From contig NZ_JAJGQH010000017.1 of the NCBI RefSeq assembly GCF_020783655.1, forward strand, positions 1-64,000: a stretch of 64,000 bases of DNA. Reading direction: 5' to 3'. Position numbers and translations under genes: made by a program. A model generated the notes under the pieces. That model was given only the letters and a program-made list of their open reading frames with translations, was not told the origin of the DNA and did not search any database. Every line of letters begins with the position of its first letter. Position 1 is the first letter of the stretch. Shown here one piece after another: positions 9,655-17,580 of the stretch. Source of the DNA: Xanthomonas melonis. GTDB taxonomy: Bacteria > Pseudomonadota > Gammaproteobacteria > Xanthomonadales > Xanthomonadaceae.

Positions 9655-10566
9655 ATGACGATCAGTCAGTATTCGGAATTCTATCGTGGCAAGCGGGTGG
9701 TGGACTTCAGTGTCGATCAGCCGGCCAGCGGCGGCGATGTGGTGTACCGGCTGCGCCAGGAGTACGAAGGCGAGGACACCCAGGCGGCGCTGCTCGACAG
9801 CCTGCTGGCGCAGGTGGATCCGGCCAGCATCCAGGCGCTGATCATCGGCCCGTGGCGCGAATCGCACGAGGACGGCCCCAGCGGTTATCTGCAGCGGTTG
9901 GTCGAACGCCGCGACGAATTGCCGGCGCTGCGCGCGCTGTTCGTCGGCGACATGACCTACGAAGACTGCGAGATCTCCTGGATCATCCAGACCGACTACA
10001 CCCCGCTGCTGGCAGCGTTCCCGGCGCTGGAATCGCTGCGCATCCGCGGTTCCTCGAACCTGGTGCTCACTCCGTTCACGCATGCGCGGCTGCAGGAACT
10101 GGCGATCGAATGCGGCGGCCTGCCGTCGGCGCTCGTGCAGGCCATCGCCGCCTCCACGCTGCCGGCCCTGCAGCATCTGGAACTGTGGCTGGGCGTGGAG
10201 GATTACGGCTACGACGGCGATCTGGGCACCTACCAGCACCTGCTGGCGGCGATCGGCCCGGAGCGGCTGCGGTACTTGGGCCTGCGTAACGCGGCCAACA
10301 CCGATGAACTGGCCAGCTGGCTGGCCACCCAGCCGTGGCTGGGTAGCCTGGACACGCTGGACCTGTCGCTGGGCACCATCGGCGATGCCGGTGCGCGCGC
10401 GCTGGTCGAAAGCACCCAGCTGGGCCAGCTGCAGCGGATCGATCTCAGCCATCACTACATCTCTGCCGATTGGCAGGCCCGCCTGGCGACCCTGTCGGCG
10501 ACGGTGGTGCTGGACGATCCCGAAGAGGAAGACGAAGGCGAACGCTACGTCGCCGTGTCCGAATGA
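9655..10566 (+). CDS. STM4015 family leucine-rich-repeat-like protein
   Basis: 303 residues from the ATG at 9655, preceded by a strong AGGGAGG ribosome site 7 nt upstream. Regular leucine-rich segments (LPALRALFVG, FPALESLRIRG, LPALQHLELWLG, LRYLGLRNA, LGSLDTLDLSLGTIGDAGARAL) form a ribonuclease-inhibitor-like repeat. An acidic linker (DDPEEEDEGE) then leads to the tail RYVAVSE. I recognise it as the STM4015 family, named after the Salmonella gene and of unknown function. It is the first gene of a five-gene coupled operon with an ATP-grasp enzyme, a hydrolase and two radical SAM enzymes. An LRR protein in such a set could be a scaffold, chaperone or substrate; that is inference. Confidence 0.85.
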   Translation: MTISQYSEFYRGKRVVDFSVDQPASGGDVVYRLRQEYEGEDTQAALLDSLLAQVDPASIQALIIGPWRESHEDGPSGYLQRLVERRDELPALRALFVGDMTYEDCEISWIIQTDYTPLLAAFPALESLRIRGSSNLVLTPFTHARLQELAIECGGLPSALVQAIAASTLPALQHLELWLGVEDYGYDGDLGTYQHLLAAIGPERLRYLGLRNAANTDELASWLATQPWLGSLDTLDLSLGTIGDAGARALVESTQLGQLQRIDLSHHYISADWQARLATLSATVVLDDPEEEDEGERYVAVSE

Positions 10567-10567
10567 C

Positions 10568-11692
10568 GTGAGCGTGTCTTGGGTGCTGGTGGGGCCGCGG
10601 GACAGCCGCAGGATCGCTGCCCTGCAGCAGGCGCTGCAGGCGCAGGGGCAGCCTGCGGCGACGGTGTTCGATTACCTGCAGGTATTGGAAACCCAGGCCC
10701 CGCTGCAGGACTGGCTGGCCCGCCACCCGGCTGCGCGGGTCAAGCTCGAATCGCCTGGCGAGGCGCCCGAGCTGCACCGGGCGCTCATCCTGCGCGGCTG
10801 GCGCACGCTGGGGGCGCGCGGCCCGGTGCCGGCGCCGCTGGCACACGGCGAACTGGCGCATCAGCAGCTGTGGTTCGCCGGCTTTGCCGACCTGCTCGCA
10901 GGCCTGCCGGCGGCGCAGTATCTGAACTCACCCGCCGGCCTGCTGGCGATGACCGACAAGCTCGTCTGCCAGCAGCGCCTGGCTGCCGCGGGCGTGGCGG
11001 TGCCGGCAATGCTGGGCAGCGTGGGCAGTTACGCCGAGCTGCGCGCCTGCCTGCAGGCCTCGGGTTGCACCCAGGCGTTCCTCAAGCCGCGCTACGGGTC
11101 CTCCGGTGCCGGCGTGCTGGCGTATCGCTGGCACCGCGACGGGCGCGAAGTCGCCAGCGGCTCGGCCGAGCTGGTGCTGCACGCAGGCGGCACACGCGTG
11201 TTCAATGCGCTGCGCCAGCGCCGCTACACCCGCCGCGACGAGATCGCGCCGCTGGTGGATGCGATCGCCGCGCAGGGCGCGTATCTGGAGCGTTGGATTC
11301 CCAAGCCGCGCGCCCCCGGGCTGCCCGGCCATCACTACGACCTGCGCGTGGTCGCGCTGGATGGCGTGGCGCGGCAACGCGTGGCACGCGCCAGCCGCGG
11401 GGCGCTGACCAATCTGCATCTGGGCAATCGGCGCCTGCCGGCGCAGGCGTGGCAGAACACGGCGGTGGACGCGCTGGTGTCCGGCACGGTGGCGCAGGCC
11501 GCGCGCGTGTTCGCCGACTGCCGCATGATCGGTTTCGATCTGATCCAGCGCGACGGGCGTTGCCACGTGCTCGAAGCCAACGGCTTCGGCGACCTGCTGC
11601 CGGAGCTGCGCTGGCAGGGGCGCACGACGTATGAAGATCAGGCGGCGCTGGACAGTGTTGCCCACATCGACGAGGGACGCCGGCATGGCTGA
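10568..11692 (+). CDS. STM4014 family RimK-like ATP-grasp enzyme
   Basis: 374 residues from the GTG at 10568, one nucleotide after the STM4015 stop; a second in-frame GTG follows at 10574. The middle contains FLKPRYGSSGAGVLAYR, an ATP-grasp B-domain lysine and glycine loop. The C-terminal half has YDLRVVALDG (Asp258, Arg260), MIGFDLIQRDGRCHVLEANGFGD with Asp324, Glu336 and Asn338 as the expected magnesium/ATP ligands. The closest well-known relatives are RimK-type carboxylate-amine ligases. The natural substrate of the STM4014 family is unknown. The end overlaps the next gene by 8 bp, so translation is coupled. Confidence 0.85.
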   Translation: MSVSWVLVGPRDSRRIAALQQALQAQGQPAATVFDYLQVLETQAPLQDWLARHPAARVKLESPGEAPELHRALILRGWRTLGARGPVPAPLAHGELAHQQLWFAGFADLLAGLPAAQYLNSPAGLLAMTDKLVCQQRLAAAGVAVPAMLGSVGSYAELRACLQASGCTQAFLKPRYGSSGAGVLAYRWHRDGREVASGSAELVLHAGGTRVFNALRQRRYTRRDEIAPLVDAIAAQGAYLERWIPKPRAPGLPGHHYDLRVVALDGVARQRVARASRGALTNLHLGNRRLPAQAWQNTAVDALVSGTVAQAARVFADCRMIGFDLIQRDGRCHVLEANGFGDLLPELRWQGRTTYEDQAALDSVAHIDEGRRHG

Positions 11693-12503
11693 GCAATTGC
11701 CGGACATGCACACCATCGTCGGTACCCGCGACATCGTGCTGATCACCCTGGACACCTTGCGTTACGACGCTGCGCAACGCTGTTTCGCGCGCGGCGAATT
11801 GCCGGTGCTGGCGCCGTATCTGCCGGCCGGAGGCTGGGAACGGCGACACACGCCGGGCAGCTTCACCTATGCGGCGCATATGGCGTTCTTTGCCGGTTTC
11901 CTGCCGACGCCGGCGCGGCAGGGCCCGCATCCGCGCCTGTTCGCGCTGGCCTTCGATGGCAGCGAGACCATCGTGGCGCAGACCCGGGTCTTTGCCGACA
12001 GCGGCGACATCGTCGACGGGCTGGCGCGCTGCGGTTACCACACGCTGTGCATCGGCGGCACCGGCTTCTTCAACAAGCGCAATGCGCTCGGCGCGCAGTT
12101 GCCCGGGCTGTTCCGCGAAAGCCACTGGACGCCGGCGTTCGGGGTCACTGCGCCCGACTCCACCGAGCAGCAGGTTGCGCTGGCCTGCGCGCGCCTGGGC
12201 GACCCTGCGCTACGCGACACGCGCTGCTTCTTGTTCATCAACGTCTCGGCGCTGCATCAGCCCAATCGCCACTATGTGCCGGGTGCCACCGGCGACGATT
12301 TCGACAGCCACTGCGCCGCGTTGCGCTATGTCGATGCGGCACTGGCGCCGCTGTTGGCCGCGCTACGCGCGCGCGGTGGTGCGTTCGCCATCGTCTGTTC
12401 CGATCACGGCACCGCCTACGGCGAGGATGGCTACCATGGCCATCGCCTGGCCCACGAGGTGGTGATGACCGTGCCTTACGCCCACTTTCTGGTGACCCCA
12501 TGA
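11685..12503 (+). CDS. STM4013/SEN3800 family alkaline-phosphatase-superfamily hydrolase
   Basis: 272 residues from the ATG at 11685, with GAGGG 9 nt upstream; it overlaps the ATP-grasp gene by 8 bp. Sulfatase/phosphatase-superfamily metal ligands can be seen: DIVLITLDTLRYD (Asp23), the candidate nucleophile Thr61 in GSFTYAAH, and the C-terminal SDHG (Asp240, His241) with HGHRLAH (His251, His253, His257). There is no Cys-x-Pro-x-Arg formylglycine motif, so a phosphatase, phosphodiesterase or phosphonatase-like reaction is likelier than a sulfatase. No signal peptide, so it should act in the cytosol, which suits a biosynthetic role with its operon partners. Confidence 0.85.
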   Translation: MAEQLPDMHTIVGTRDIVLITLDTLRYDAAQRCFARGELPVLAPYLPAGGWERRHTPGSFTYAAHMAFFAGFLPTPARQGPHPRLFALAFDGSETIVAQTRVFADSGDIVDGLARCGYHTLCIGGTGFFNKRNALGAQLPGLFRESHWTPAFGVTAPDSTEQQVALACARLGDPALRDTRCFLFINVSALHQPNRHYVPGATGDDFDSHCAALRYVDAALAPLLAALRARGGAFAIVCSDHGTAYGEDGYHGHRLAHEVVMTVPYAHFLVTP

Positions 12504-13861
12504 GCCTGCCCGCGCTGGCCGACCTGCTGGCCCTGCCGCCGTATCAGGCCTATTCGTACTCGTATCCGCACAAGACCAGCTACCGGCCGCTGCAGCCGGC
12601 CGTGCCGTTGCAACAGGTCTGGGCCGAGGAACCGCGGCAGGCATTGTTCCTGTACCTGCATATCCCGTTCTGCTCGTACCGTTGCGGGTTCTGCAATCTG
12701 TTCGCGCTGGCACGCCCGGCGCCGGCGCAAGTGGAGGCGTACCTGGCGCAGATGGAACGGCAACTGCAGGCCACCGTGCAGGCGCTGGGCGAGCACCGTT
12801 TCGTGCGCTTTGCCATGGGCGGCGGGACGCCGAGCTATCTGGATGCGGCGCAGTTGCAGCGCGTGTTCGACATGCTGGCGCGCCACGCGAACATTGCGCT
12901 GGATGCGATCCCGGCCGGCATCGAGGTCTCGCCGGAAACCGTGGATGCCGACCGGCTGCGCGTCTGCCGGAAGGCCGGCATCGACCGCGTCAGCATGGGC
13001 ATCCAGAGTTTCAGCGCCGCCGAGGTGAGCGCGCTGGTGCGGCCGCAGCAGCGCGAGACGGTGGAGCGGGCGATCGCCATCATTCGCGAGCAGGGCATCG
13101 CCACGCTGAATCTGGACCTGATCTACGGCATCGCCGGGCAGAGCGTGGACAGCTTCCTGGCATCGATCGACAGCGCGCTGGCCTTCGCGCCGGAGGAGCT
13201 GTATCTGTACCCGCTGTACGTGCGGCCGATGACCGGGTTGGGCCGGATCCAGGCCAGGCCGGATGGACGCCGCAGCTTCGTGCTGCAGCCCGAACCACTG
13301 GACGAACGCCTGGCGTTGTACCGGGCCGGCCGCGACCGGCTGCTGGCGGCCGGCTACACCCAGGTCTCGATGCGCATGTTCCGCGCCCCGCACGCAGTCG
13401 ATGCCGAGGCACCGGTGTACTGCTGCCAGAGCGACGGCATGGTCGGCATCGGGTGCGGTGCGCGTTCGTATACCCGCGGCCTGCATTATTCCAGCGAATA
13501 CGGGGTGAGCCGGCGTTCGGTGGCGGAGATACTCGAACACTATCTGCAGCGCGATCCGGCCAGTTTCGCGTTCGCCGATTACGGCATCGCGCTGGACGCC
13601 GACGATGCGCGCAGGCGGCATGCGATCCAGTCGCTGCTGGTGGTGCCGGGGCTGGATGGCGAGGACTTCCGGCAGCGGTTCGGCATGGACTGCCTGCAGG
13701 CCTTGCCGCAGTTGCACGAATTGCTGGCGCTGGGACTGGCGCAGCACCAGGGCAGCCTGCTGTCGCTCACCGCCGCGGGCATGGAGCGCGCCGACACCAT
13801 CGGCCCATGGCTGACCTCGGCGCCGATCGCCGAACGCATGCAGCAGTACCAGGTCGGGTAA
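12500..13861 (+). CDS. STM4012 family radical SAM protein (HemN/HemW-like)
   Basis: 453 residues; the ATG at 12500 overlaps the preceding stop codon as ATGA. The radical SAM cluster motif is Cys58-x3-Cys62-x2-Cys65 (CSYRCGFC) within YLHIPFCSYRC, typical of coproporphyrinogen-oxidase-like (HemN/HemW) enzymes. The MGGGTPSYLD and VSMGIQSF motifs of that group follow, along with NLDLIYGIAGQ. The C-terminal part resembles a HemN_C-type winged domain. It is not the housekeeping HemN or HemW: its family is defined by linkage to STM4011, 4013, 4014 and 4015. The reaction is unknown; an uncommon C-H or methyl-transfer step is possible. Confidence 0.88.
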   Translation: MSLPALADLLALPPYQAYSYSYPHKTSYRPLQPAVPLQQVWAEEPRQALFLYLHIPFCSYRCGFCNLFALARPAPAQVEAYLAQMERQLQATVQALGEHRFVRFAMGGGTPSYLDAAQLQRVFDMLARHANIALDAIPAGIEVSPETVDADRLRVCRKAGIDRVSMGIQSFSAAEVSALVRPQQRETVERAIAIIREQGIATLNLDLIYGIAGQSVDSFLASIDSALAFAPEELYLYPLYVRPMTGLGRIQARPDGRRSFVLQPEPLDERLALYRAGRDRLLAAGYTQVSMRMFRAPHAVDAEAPVYCCQSDGMVGIGCGARSYTRGLHYSSEYGVSRRSVAEILEHYLQRDPASFAFADYGIALDADDARRRHAIQSLLVVPGLDGEDFRQRFGMDCLQALPQLHELLALGLAQHQGSLLSLTAAGMERADTIGPWLTSAPIAERMQQYQVG

Positions 13862-13868
13862 GCCGCCG

Positions 13869-14720
13869 ATGCATCTGTCCTTGCTCTATCGCGGCCGGCT
13901 CAGCAGCTGCAACTACAGCTGCGATTACTGCCCGTTCGCCAAGACCTACGACAGTGCCGCCGCATTGCGCCGTGACGCGCAGGATCTGGCGCGTTTCGTC
14001 GCCTGGGCGCGGGTACAGACGCGGCCGTTGTCGATCCTGTTCACGCCCTGGGGCGAAGGCCTGGTGCGGCGGCATTACCGCGAGGCGATGGTGCAGCTGA
14101 GCCAGCTGCCGCAGCTGCGCCGCGTGGCGATCCAGACCAACCTGTGCGTGGGCCTGCGCTGGCTGGAGCACGCCAATCTCGATCGCCTGGCGCTGTGGTG
14201 CACCTACCATCCCGGCCAGGTCACGCGCGCGGCCTTCCTGCAGCGGTGCCAGGCACTGCACCAGCGCGGCGTGCGCCACAGCGTGGGCATGGTGGCCGCG
14301 CATGCGCATCTGGACGAGATCGACGCGCTGCGCGCCGCGTTGCCGGACACGACGCCGATGTGGCTCAACGCCTTCGATCCGCGCCCGGCGGACTACTACA
14401 CGCCCGAGCAGGTGCGCCGCCTGACCCGGATCGATCCGCACTTCGTCTACAACCTCGACCCGCCGCCCAGTTTCGGCCAGCCCTGCCTGACCGGCGAATC
14501 GGTGGTGTCGGTGGATGGCGACGGCAACGTGCGGCGCTGCCATTTCGTCGCCACGCCGCTGGGCAATCTCTATGACGGCAGCTTCGCCGCGCAGTTGCGC
14601 CCACGCAGTTGCCCGAACGCCCGCTGCGACTGTTACATCGGCTACGCGCATCGCCCGGACCTGCCGATCCAGGCCGACTTCGCCGGCGGCGTGCTGGAGC
14701 GGGTTCCGGCGCTCTACTGA
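13869..14720 (+). CDS. STM4011 family radical SAM protein
   Basis: 283 residues, starting 7 bp after STM4012. Its cluster motif Cys14-x3-Cys18-x2-Cys21 (CNYSCDYC) sits very close to the N-terminus. The C-terminus has further cysteines (Cys224, Cys248, Cys253, Cys255; SCPNARCDCYIGYAH) placed like the auxiliary iron-sulfur cluster of SPASM/Twitch radical SAM enzymes, which often modify peptides or proteins. The product is short compared with full SPASM proteins. It is the last gene of the operon; the convergent YceH gene ends 13 bp away. The substrate is unknown. Confidence 0.88.
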   Translation: MHLSLLYRGRLSSCNYSCDYCPFAKTYDSAAALRRDAQDLARFVAWARVQTRPLSILFTPWGEGLVRRHYREAMVQLSQLPQLRRVAIQTNLCVGLRWLEHANLDRLALWCTYHPGQVTRAAFLQRCQALHQRGVRHSVGMVAAHAHLDEIDALRAALPDTTPMWLNAFDPRPADYYTPEQVRRLTRIDPHFVYNLDPPPSFGQPCLTGESVVSVDGDGNVRRCHFVATPLGNLYDGSFAAQLRPRSCPNARCDCYIGYAHRPDLPIQADFAGGVLERVPALY

Positions 14721-14733
14721 GCCACCTGCACGC

Positions 14734-15393
14734 TCACTCGCCCAGGCGCGTGTGCAATTCGGCCACTTGCGTGCGCAGTTCCTGCAACTGCTCTTCCAGG
14801 CTCTGCACCCGCGCTTCCAGTTCGCTGGTGTCGCTGCCCGTGCGCGCGCTCGGCGCGGCGCGCGCTACAGCGGCCTGCAAGGCTTCCACATCGAGCGCGC
14901 CGCTGAGCAGGTGCGCATAGCGATCCTCGCGCTGGCCGCTGGCGCGGGGCAGCTGCGCGGCCAGGCCGCGCTGGATCAACCGTTCCAGATGATGGCGCAC
15001 ATCGTCGGCGTCGTTGAAGCGCGCCAGCCGCTCGCTGCGCGCGTACAGCTCGCCCAGCGTCTGCGGGCCGCGCAATAGCAGCAGGCCGAGCAACGCCACC
15101 TGTTGACGGGTCAGGTCCAGGGCGCTGCCCAGCTTGTGTTCGTAACGCTCGGCGCGCGAAGAGAACTGCTGGCGCACCAGGCCCAGGGTTTCCAGCTGGC
15201 GCAGCGCGTGATGCACCACGCCGGTCTGCAGGGTCAGCACCGGCTCGCGCGCGGTCTTCTGGTTGGCGGCCACCTGCGCTGCGTTGACGGTGAGCGGGTA
15301 GGCATCCGGGGTGGTGGCCTCCTTCTCGATCAGGCAGCCGAGCACGCGGGCCTGGGCGGCGTCGAGGACGGGCGGGGGCGAGGTCTCTGTCAT
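14734..15393 (-). CDS. YceH/DUF480 family protein
   Basis: 219 residues with the DUF480 (UPF0502) pattern: [29 protein letters not shown] at the start, then two winged-helix-like units ([17 protein letters not shown] and [17 protein letters not shown]). The C-terminus from about residue 185 is a coiled coil ([23 protein letters not shown]). The fold suggests DNA or protein binding, but no function is settled for the family. It converges with the radical SAM operon and is divergent from the phosphatase lipoprotein gene. Confidence 0.9.
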   Translation of the reverse strand: MTETSPPPVLDAAQARVLGCLIEKEATTPDAYPLTVNAAQVAANQKTAREPVLTLQTGVVHHALRQLETLGLVRQQFSSRAERYEHKLGSALDLTRQQVALLGLLLLRGPQTLGELYARSERLARFNDADDVRHHLERLIQRGLAAQLPRASGQREDRYAHLLSGALDVEALQAAVARAAPSARTGSDTSELEARVQSLEEQLQELRTQVAELHTRLGE

Positions 15394-15588
15394 GGATGGC
15401 TCCGGGGCAATCGGCGCACAAGGATATGCCGATCCGCCGCCCGGGTTGTGCCGTTGCGGCGATCACGCAGAGGGGCTGGCGGTACGCGCTCGCCACATCC
15501 AGCGGTGCTGCCATCAGCCGCGCGGGCGGCGCGGCGCGAACCCGCTAAAATCGCGGTCTTCATTGCCGCTCCTGCTCTGGTGGATGCC

Positions 15589-16545
15589 ATGCGCCCCTCG
15601 CTTCACGCACCCTTGTCCTTGTTCGTCTGCACTGCGCTGGCCCTGGGCGGCTGCAAACCCGGCGACCCGCCGCCAGCCGCGCAGGCGCAGGATGCCGCCA
15701 TGAAGGCCGCTGCCGATGCCAGCGCCGCGGTCACCAAGGCGGCGACGTCCACGAACACGGCCGCTGCACCGGCCGGCGACGACAACCTCAATGCGGTGCT
15801 GTGGATGCAGCGTTCGCAGGAATACCGCGCCGTGGCCGAACAGACCTACCGCGCCGCGGCCGCCACGCTCGATGGCGCGCTCAAGCAAGCCAACTGGGAC
15901 GCCTTGGTGCCGGAAGAACGCGGCAACGCCGCCACCGGCCTGAAGCCGGCCGTGGTGCTGGATGTGGACGAGACCGTGCTGGACAACTCGCCGTACCAGG
16001 CGCGCCTGCTGCGCGACGGCAAGGAGTACGACGAGCGGAGTTGGGACCAATGGGTGGCCGAAAAGAAGGCCAGGCCGATTCCTGGCGTGGTGGACTTCGC
16101 CAAGGCGGCCACCGCCCGCGGCGTCACCCTGATCTACATCTCCAACCGCGCCGTGCACCTGAAGGACGCCACCCTGGCCAATCTGCGCAGCGCAGGGCTG
16201 CCGGTCGCCGACGACAGCGTGTTCCTGGGCCTGGGCACGGTGGTGCCCGGCTGCGAGCAGCACGGCAGCGAGAAGAACTGCCGCCGCCAGCTGGCGGGGC
16301 AGAAGTACCGCGTGCTGATGCAGTTCGGCGACCAGCTGGGCGACTTCGTGCAGGTCAGCGCCAACACCGGCCAGGCCCGCGATGCGTTGTTGCAGCAGTA
16401 CCACGACTGGTTCGGCGAGCGCTGGTGGATGCTGCCCAACCCCAGCTACGGCGGTTGGGAGCCGGCGCAGTTCAACAACGATTATGCGCAACCCTGGCAG
16501 GCCCGCCACGACGCCAAGCGCGCCGCACTGGAACTGGCACGATGA
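15589..16545 (+). CDS. Class C acid phosphatase-like lipoprotein, e(P4) family
   Basis: 318 residues. The lipobox ALGGC (Cys about 22) after a short hydrophobic segment predicts an outer-membrane or periplasmic lipoprotein, followed by an Ala/Thr-rich linker. The HAD-superfamily core has motif [13 protein letters not shown] (nucleophile Asp and the acid Asp two positions on), motif II YISNR, and the late motif [12 protein letters not shown], as in the Haemophilus e(P4) nucleotidase. It probably dephosphorylates nucleotides or small phosphomonoesters in the periplasm. An in-frame GTG at 15580 is an alternative start. It overlaps pyrF as ATGA, so a nucleotide-salvage link with pyrimidine synthesis is plausible. 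Confidence 0.88.
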   Translation: MRPSLHAPLSLFVCTALALGGCKPGDPPPAAQAQDAAMKAAADASAAVTKAATSTNTAAAPAGDDNLNAVLWMQRSQEYRAVAEQTYRAAAATLDGALKQANWDALVPEERGNAATGLKPAVVLDVDETVLDNSPYQARLLRDGKEYDERSWDQWVAEKKARPIPGVVDFAKAATARGVTLIYISNRAVHLKDATLANLRSAGLPVADDSVFLGLGTVVPGCEQHGSEKNCRRQLAGQKYRVLMQFGDQLGDFVQVSANTGQARDALLQQYHDWFGERWWMLPNPSYGGWEPAQFNNDYAQPWQARHDAKRAALELAR

Positions 16546-17273
16546 GCCGCCCGCCGCTGCCGCTGGCCGCGCACGAGCGGCTGATCTTCGCGCTGGATGT
16601 GCCGGGCCACGACGAGGCCATCGCCTGGGTGGACCGCCTGGGCGAGTCGGTGTCCTTCTACAAGATCGGCATGGAACTGCTGGCCTCCGGCGAGTACTTC
16701 CATGTCCTCGATGCGCTGGCCAAGCGCGACAAGCGCGTATTCGTGGACCTGAAGTTCTTCGACATTCCCGCCACCGTGGCCGGCACCATCCGCCGCCTGG
16801 CGCAGTGGCCGGTGAGTTATTGCACCGTGCACGGCTGGCACGCCGGCATGCTGCAGGCCGCCGCCGAGGCCAACCAGGGCGATATGCGCCTGCTTGCAGT
16901 GACCGTGCTGACCTCGATGGGGCGGCCGGACCTGGCCGCGATGGGCATCGACCGCGAACCGGTCGAGGTGGTGGTGGAGCGCGCGCTGGCCGCGCAGGCC
17001 GCCGGCATCGACGGAGTGATCGCCTCCGGCCAGGAAGCCGGCCCGATCCGTCGCGCCACCGGCCCGGCGTTTTCGATCGTCTGCCCCGGTATCCGCCCCG
17101 GCGGCCCGGTCGGTGACGACCAGCAACGCACCGTGGGCGTGGCCGAGGCCTTTGCCGACGGCGCCGATGCGATCGTGGTCGGTCGCCCGATCCGTCTGGC
17201 CAGCGATCCCGCCGCCGCCGCCGCCGCCATCCAGGCCGAGATCCGCGCTGCGGTCGTGCAGCACCGCGACTGA
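16542..17273 (+). CDS. pyrF: Orotidine 5'-phosphate decarboxylase
   Basis: Last step of UMP synthesis. 243 residues; the ATG at 16542 overlaps the upstream stop codon, so translation is coupled. Family motifs are LIFALDVPG, the catalytic region [14 protein letters not shown] (Asp-x-Lys-x-x-Asp), [10 protein letters not shown], and the C-terminal phosphate loop [15 protein letters not shown]. It is the group I (proteobacterial) form. An AT-rich stretch and a structured RNA with its own terminator follow downstream. Confidence 0.97.
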   Translation: MSRPPLPLAAHERLIFALDVPGHDEAIAWVDRLGESVSFYKIGMELLASGEYFHVLDALAKRDKRVFVDLKFFDIPATVAGTIRRLAQWPVSYCTVHGWHAGMLQAAAEANQGDMRLLAVTVLTSMGRPDLAAMGIDREPVEVVVERALAAQAAGIDGVIASGQEAGPIRRATGPAFSIVCPGIRPGGPVGDDQQRTVGVAEAFADGADAIVVGRPIRLASDPAAAAAAIQAEIRAAVVQHRD

Positions 17274-17331
17274 CGCGACAGCGCCTCGCGCTTCAATAAA
17301 ATCAAACAGTTAAATCGGAATAATTAAAGTG

Positions 17332-17360
17332 TTGCCTTAAAGTTAAAGTCTGGTTAGGAT
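17332..17360 (+). promoter_or_regulatory. Promoter for the candidate small RNA
   Basis: TTGCCT (17332-17337) and TAGGAT (17355-17360) are separated by exactly 17 nt, a good sigma-70 pair, and lie inside an AT-rich tract (about 17295-17350) that stands out in this GC-rich genome and could act as an UP element. Transcription would start near 17366. Confidence 0.6.
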
Positions 17361-17458
17361 GCCGCGTCCGATGTCAGTCGGACGCTGTGCCACACAGTGT
17401 CTACCGGGTTGTCCCGGTTTTTGTTGGGATCGGTCCTGGTGGCCGATCCTTTTTTTTT
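17361..17458 (+). ncRNA. Candidate structured small RNA of about 95 nt
   Basis: Four consecutive hairpins can be drawn by eye on the plus strand: GCGTCCGA/TCGGACGC (17364-17385, perfect 8-bp stem), CTGTG/CACAG (17385-17397), ACCGGG/CCCGGT (17403-17418, followed by five T) and GGATCGG/CCGATCC (17427-17449) with a nine-T tract. A -35/-10 pair with 17-nt spacing sits just upstream, and no reading frame of note is present. The layout (own promoter, compact folds, intrinsic terminator, position between convergent genes) is that of a trans-acting sRNA. The alternative is a long pyrF 3'UTR with tandem terminators. I cannot assign a known sRNA family. Confidence 0.6.
17427..17458 (+). terminator. Rho-independent terminator
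   Basis: Perfect 7-bp stem GGATCGG/CCGATCC with a 9-nt loop, directly followed by nine T residues. It ends the candidate sRNA and would also stop read-through from pyrF. Confidence 0.85.
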
Positions 17459-17580
17459 CACGCCCAAATGCCGCCGCTCGAAGCCTGGGCGGTGCCTGCC
17501 GTTGCTTGGCTTGCCGGCCCCACCGGCCGGCCACCCCGGGCGGACCCGGGATGGCGGACCGTCGAAGGGCCCGGCGCCGG

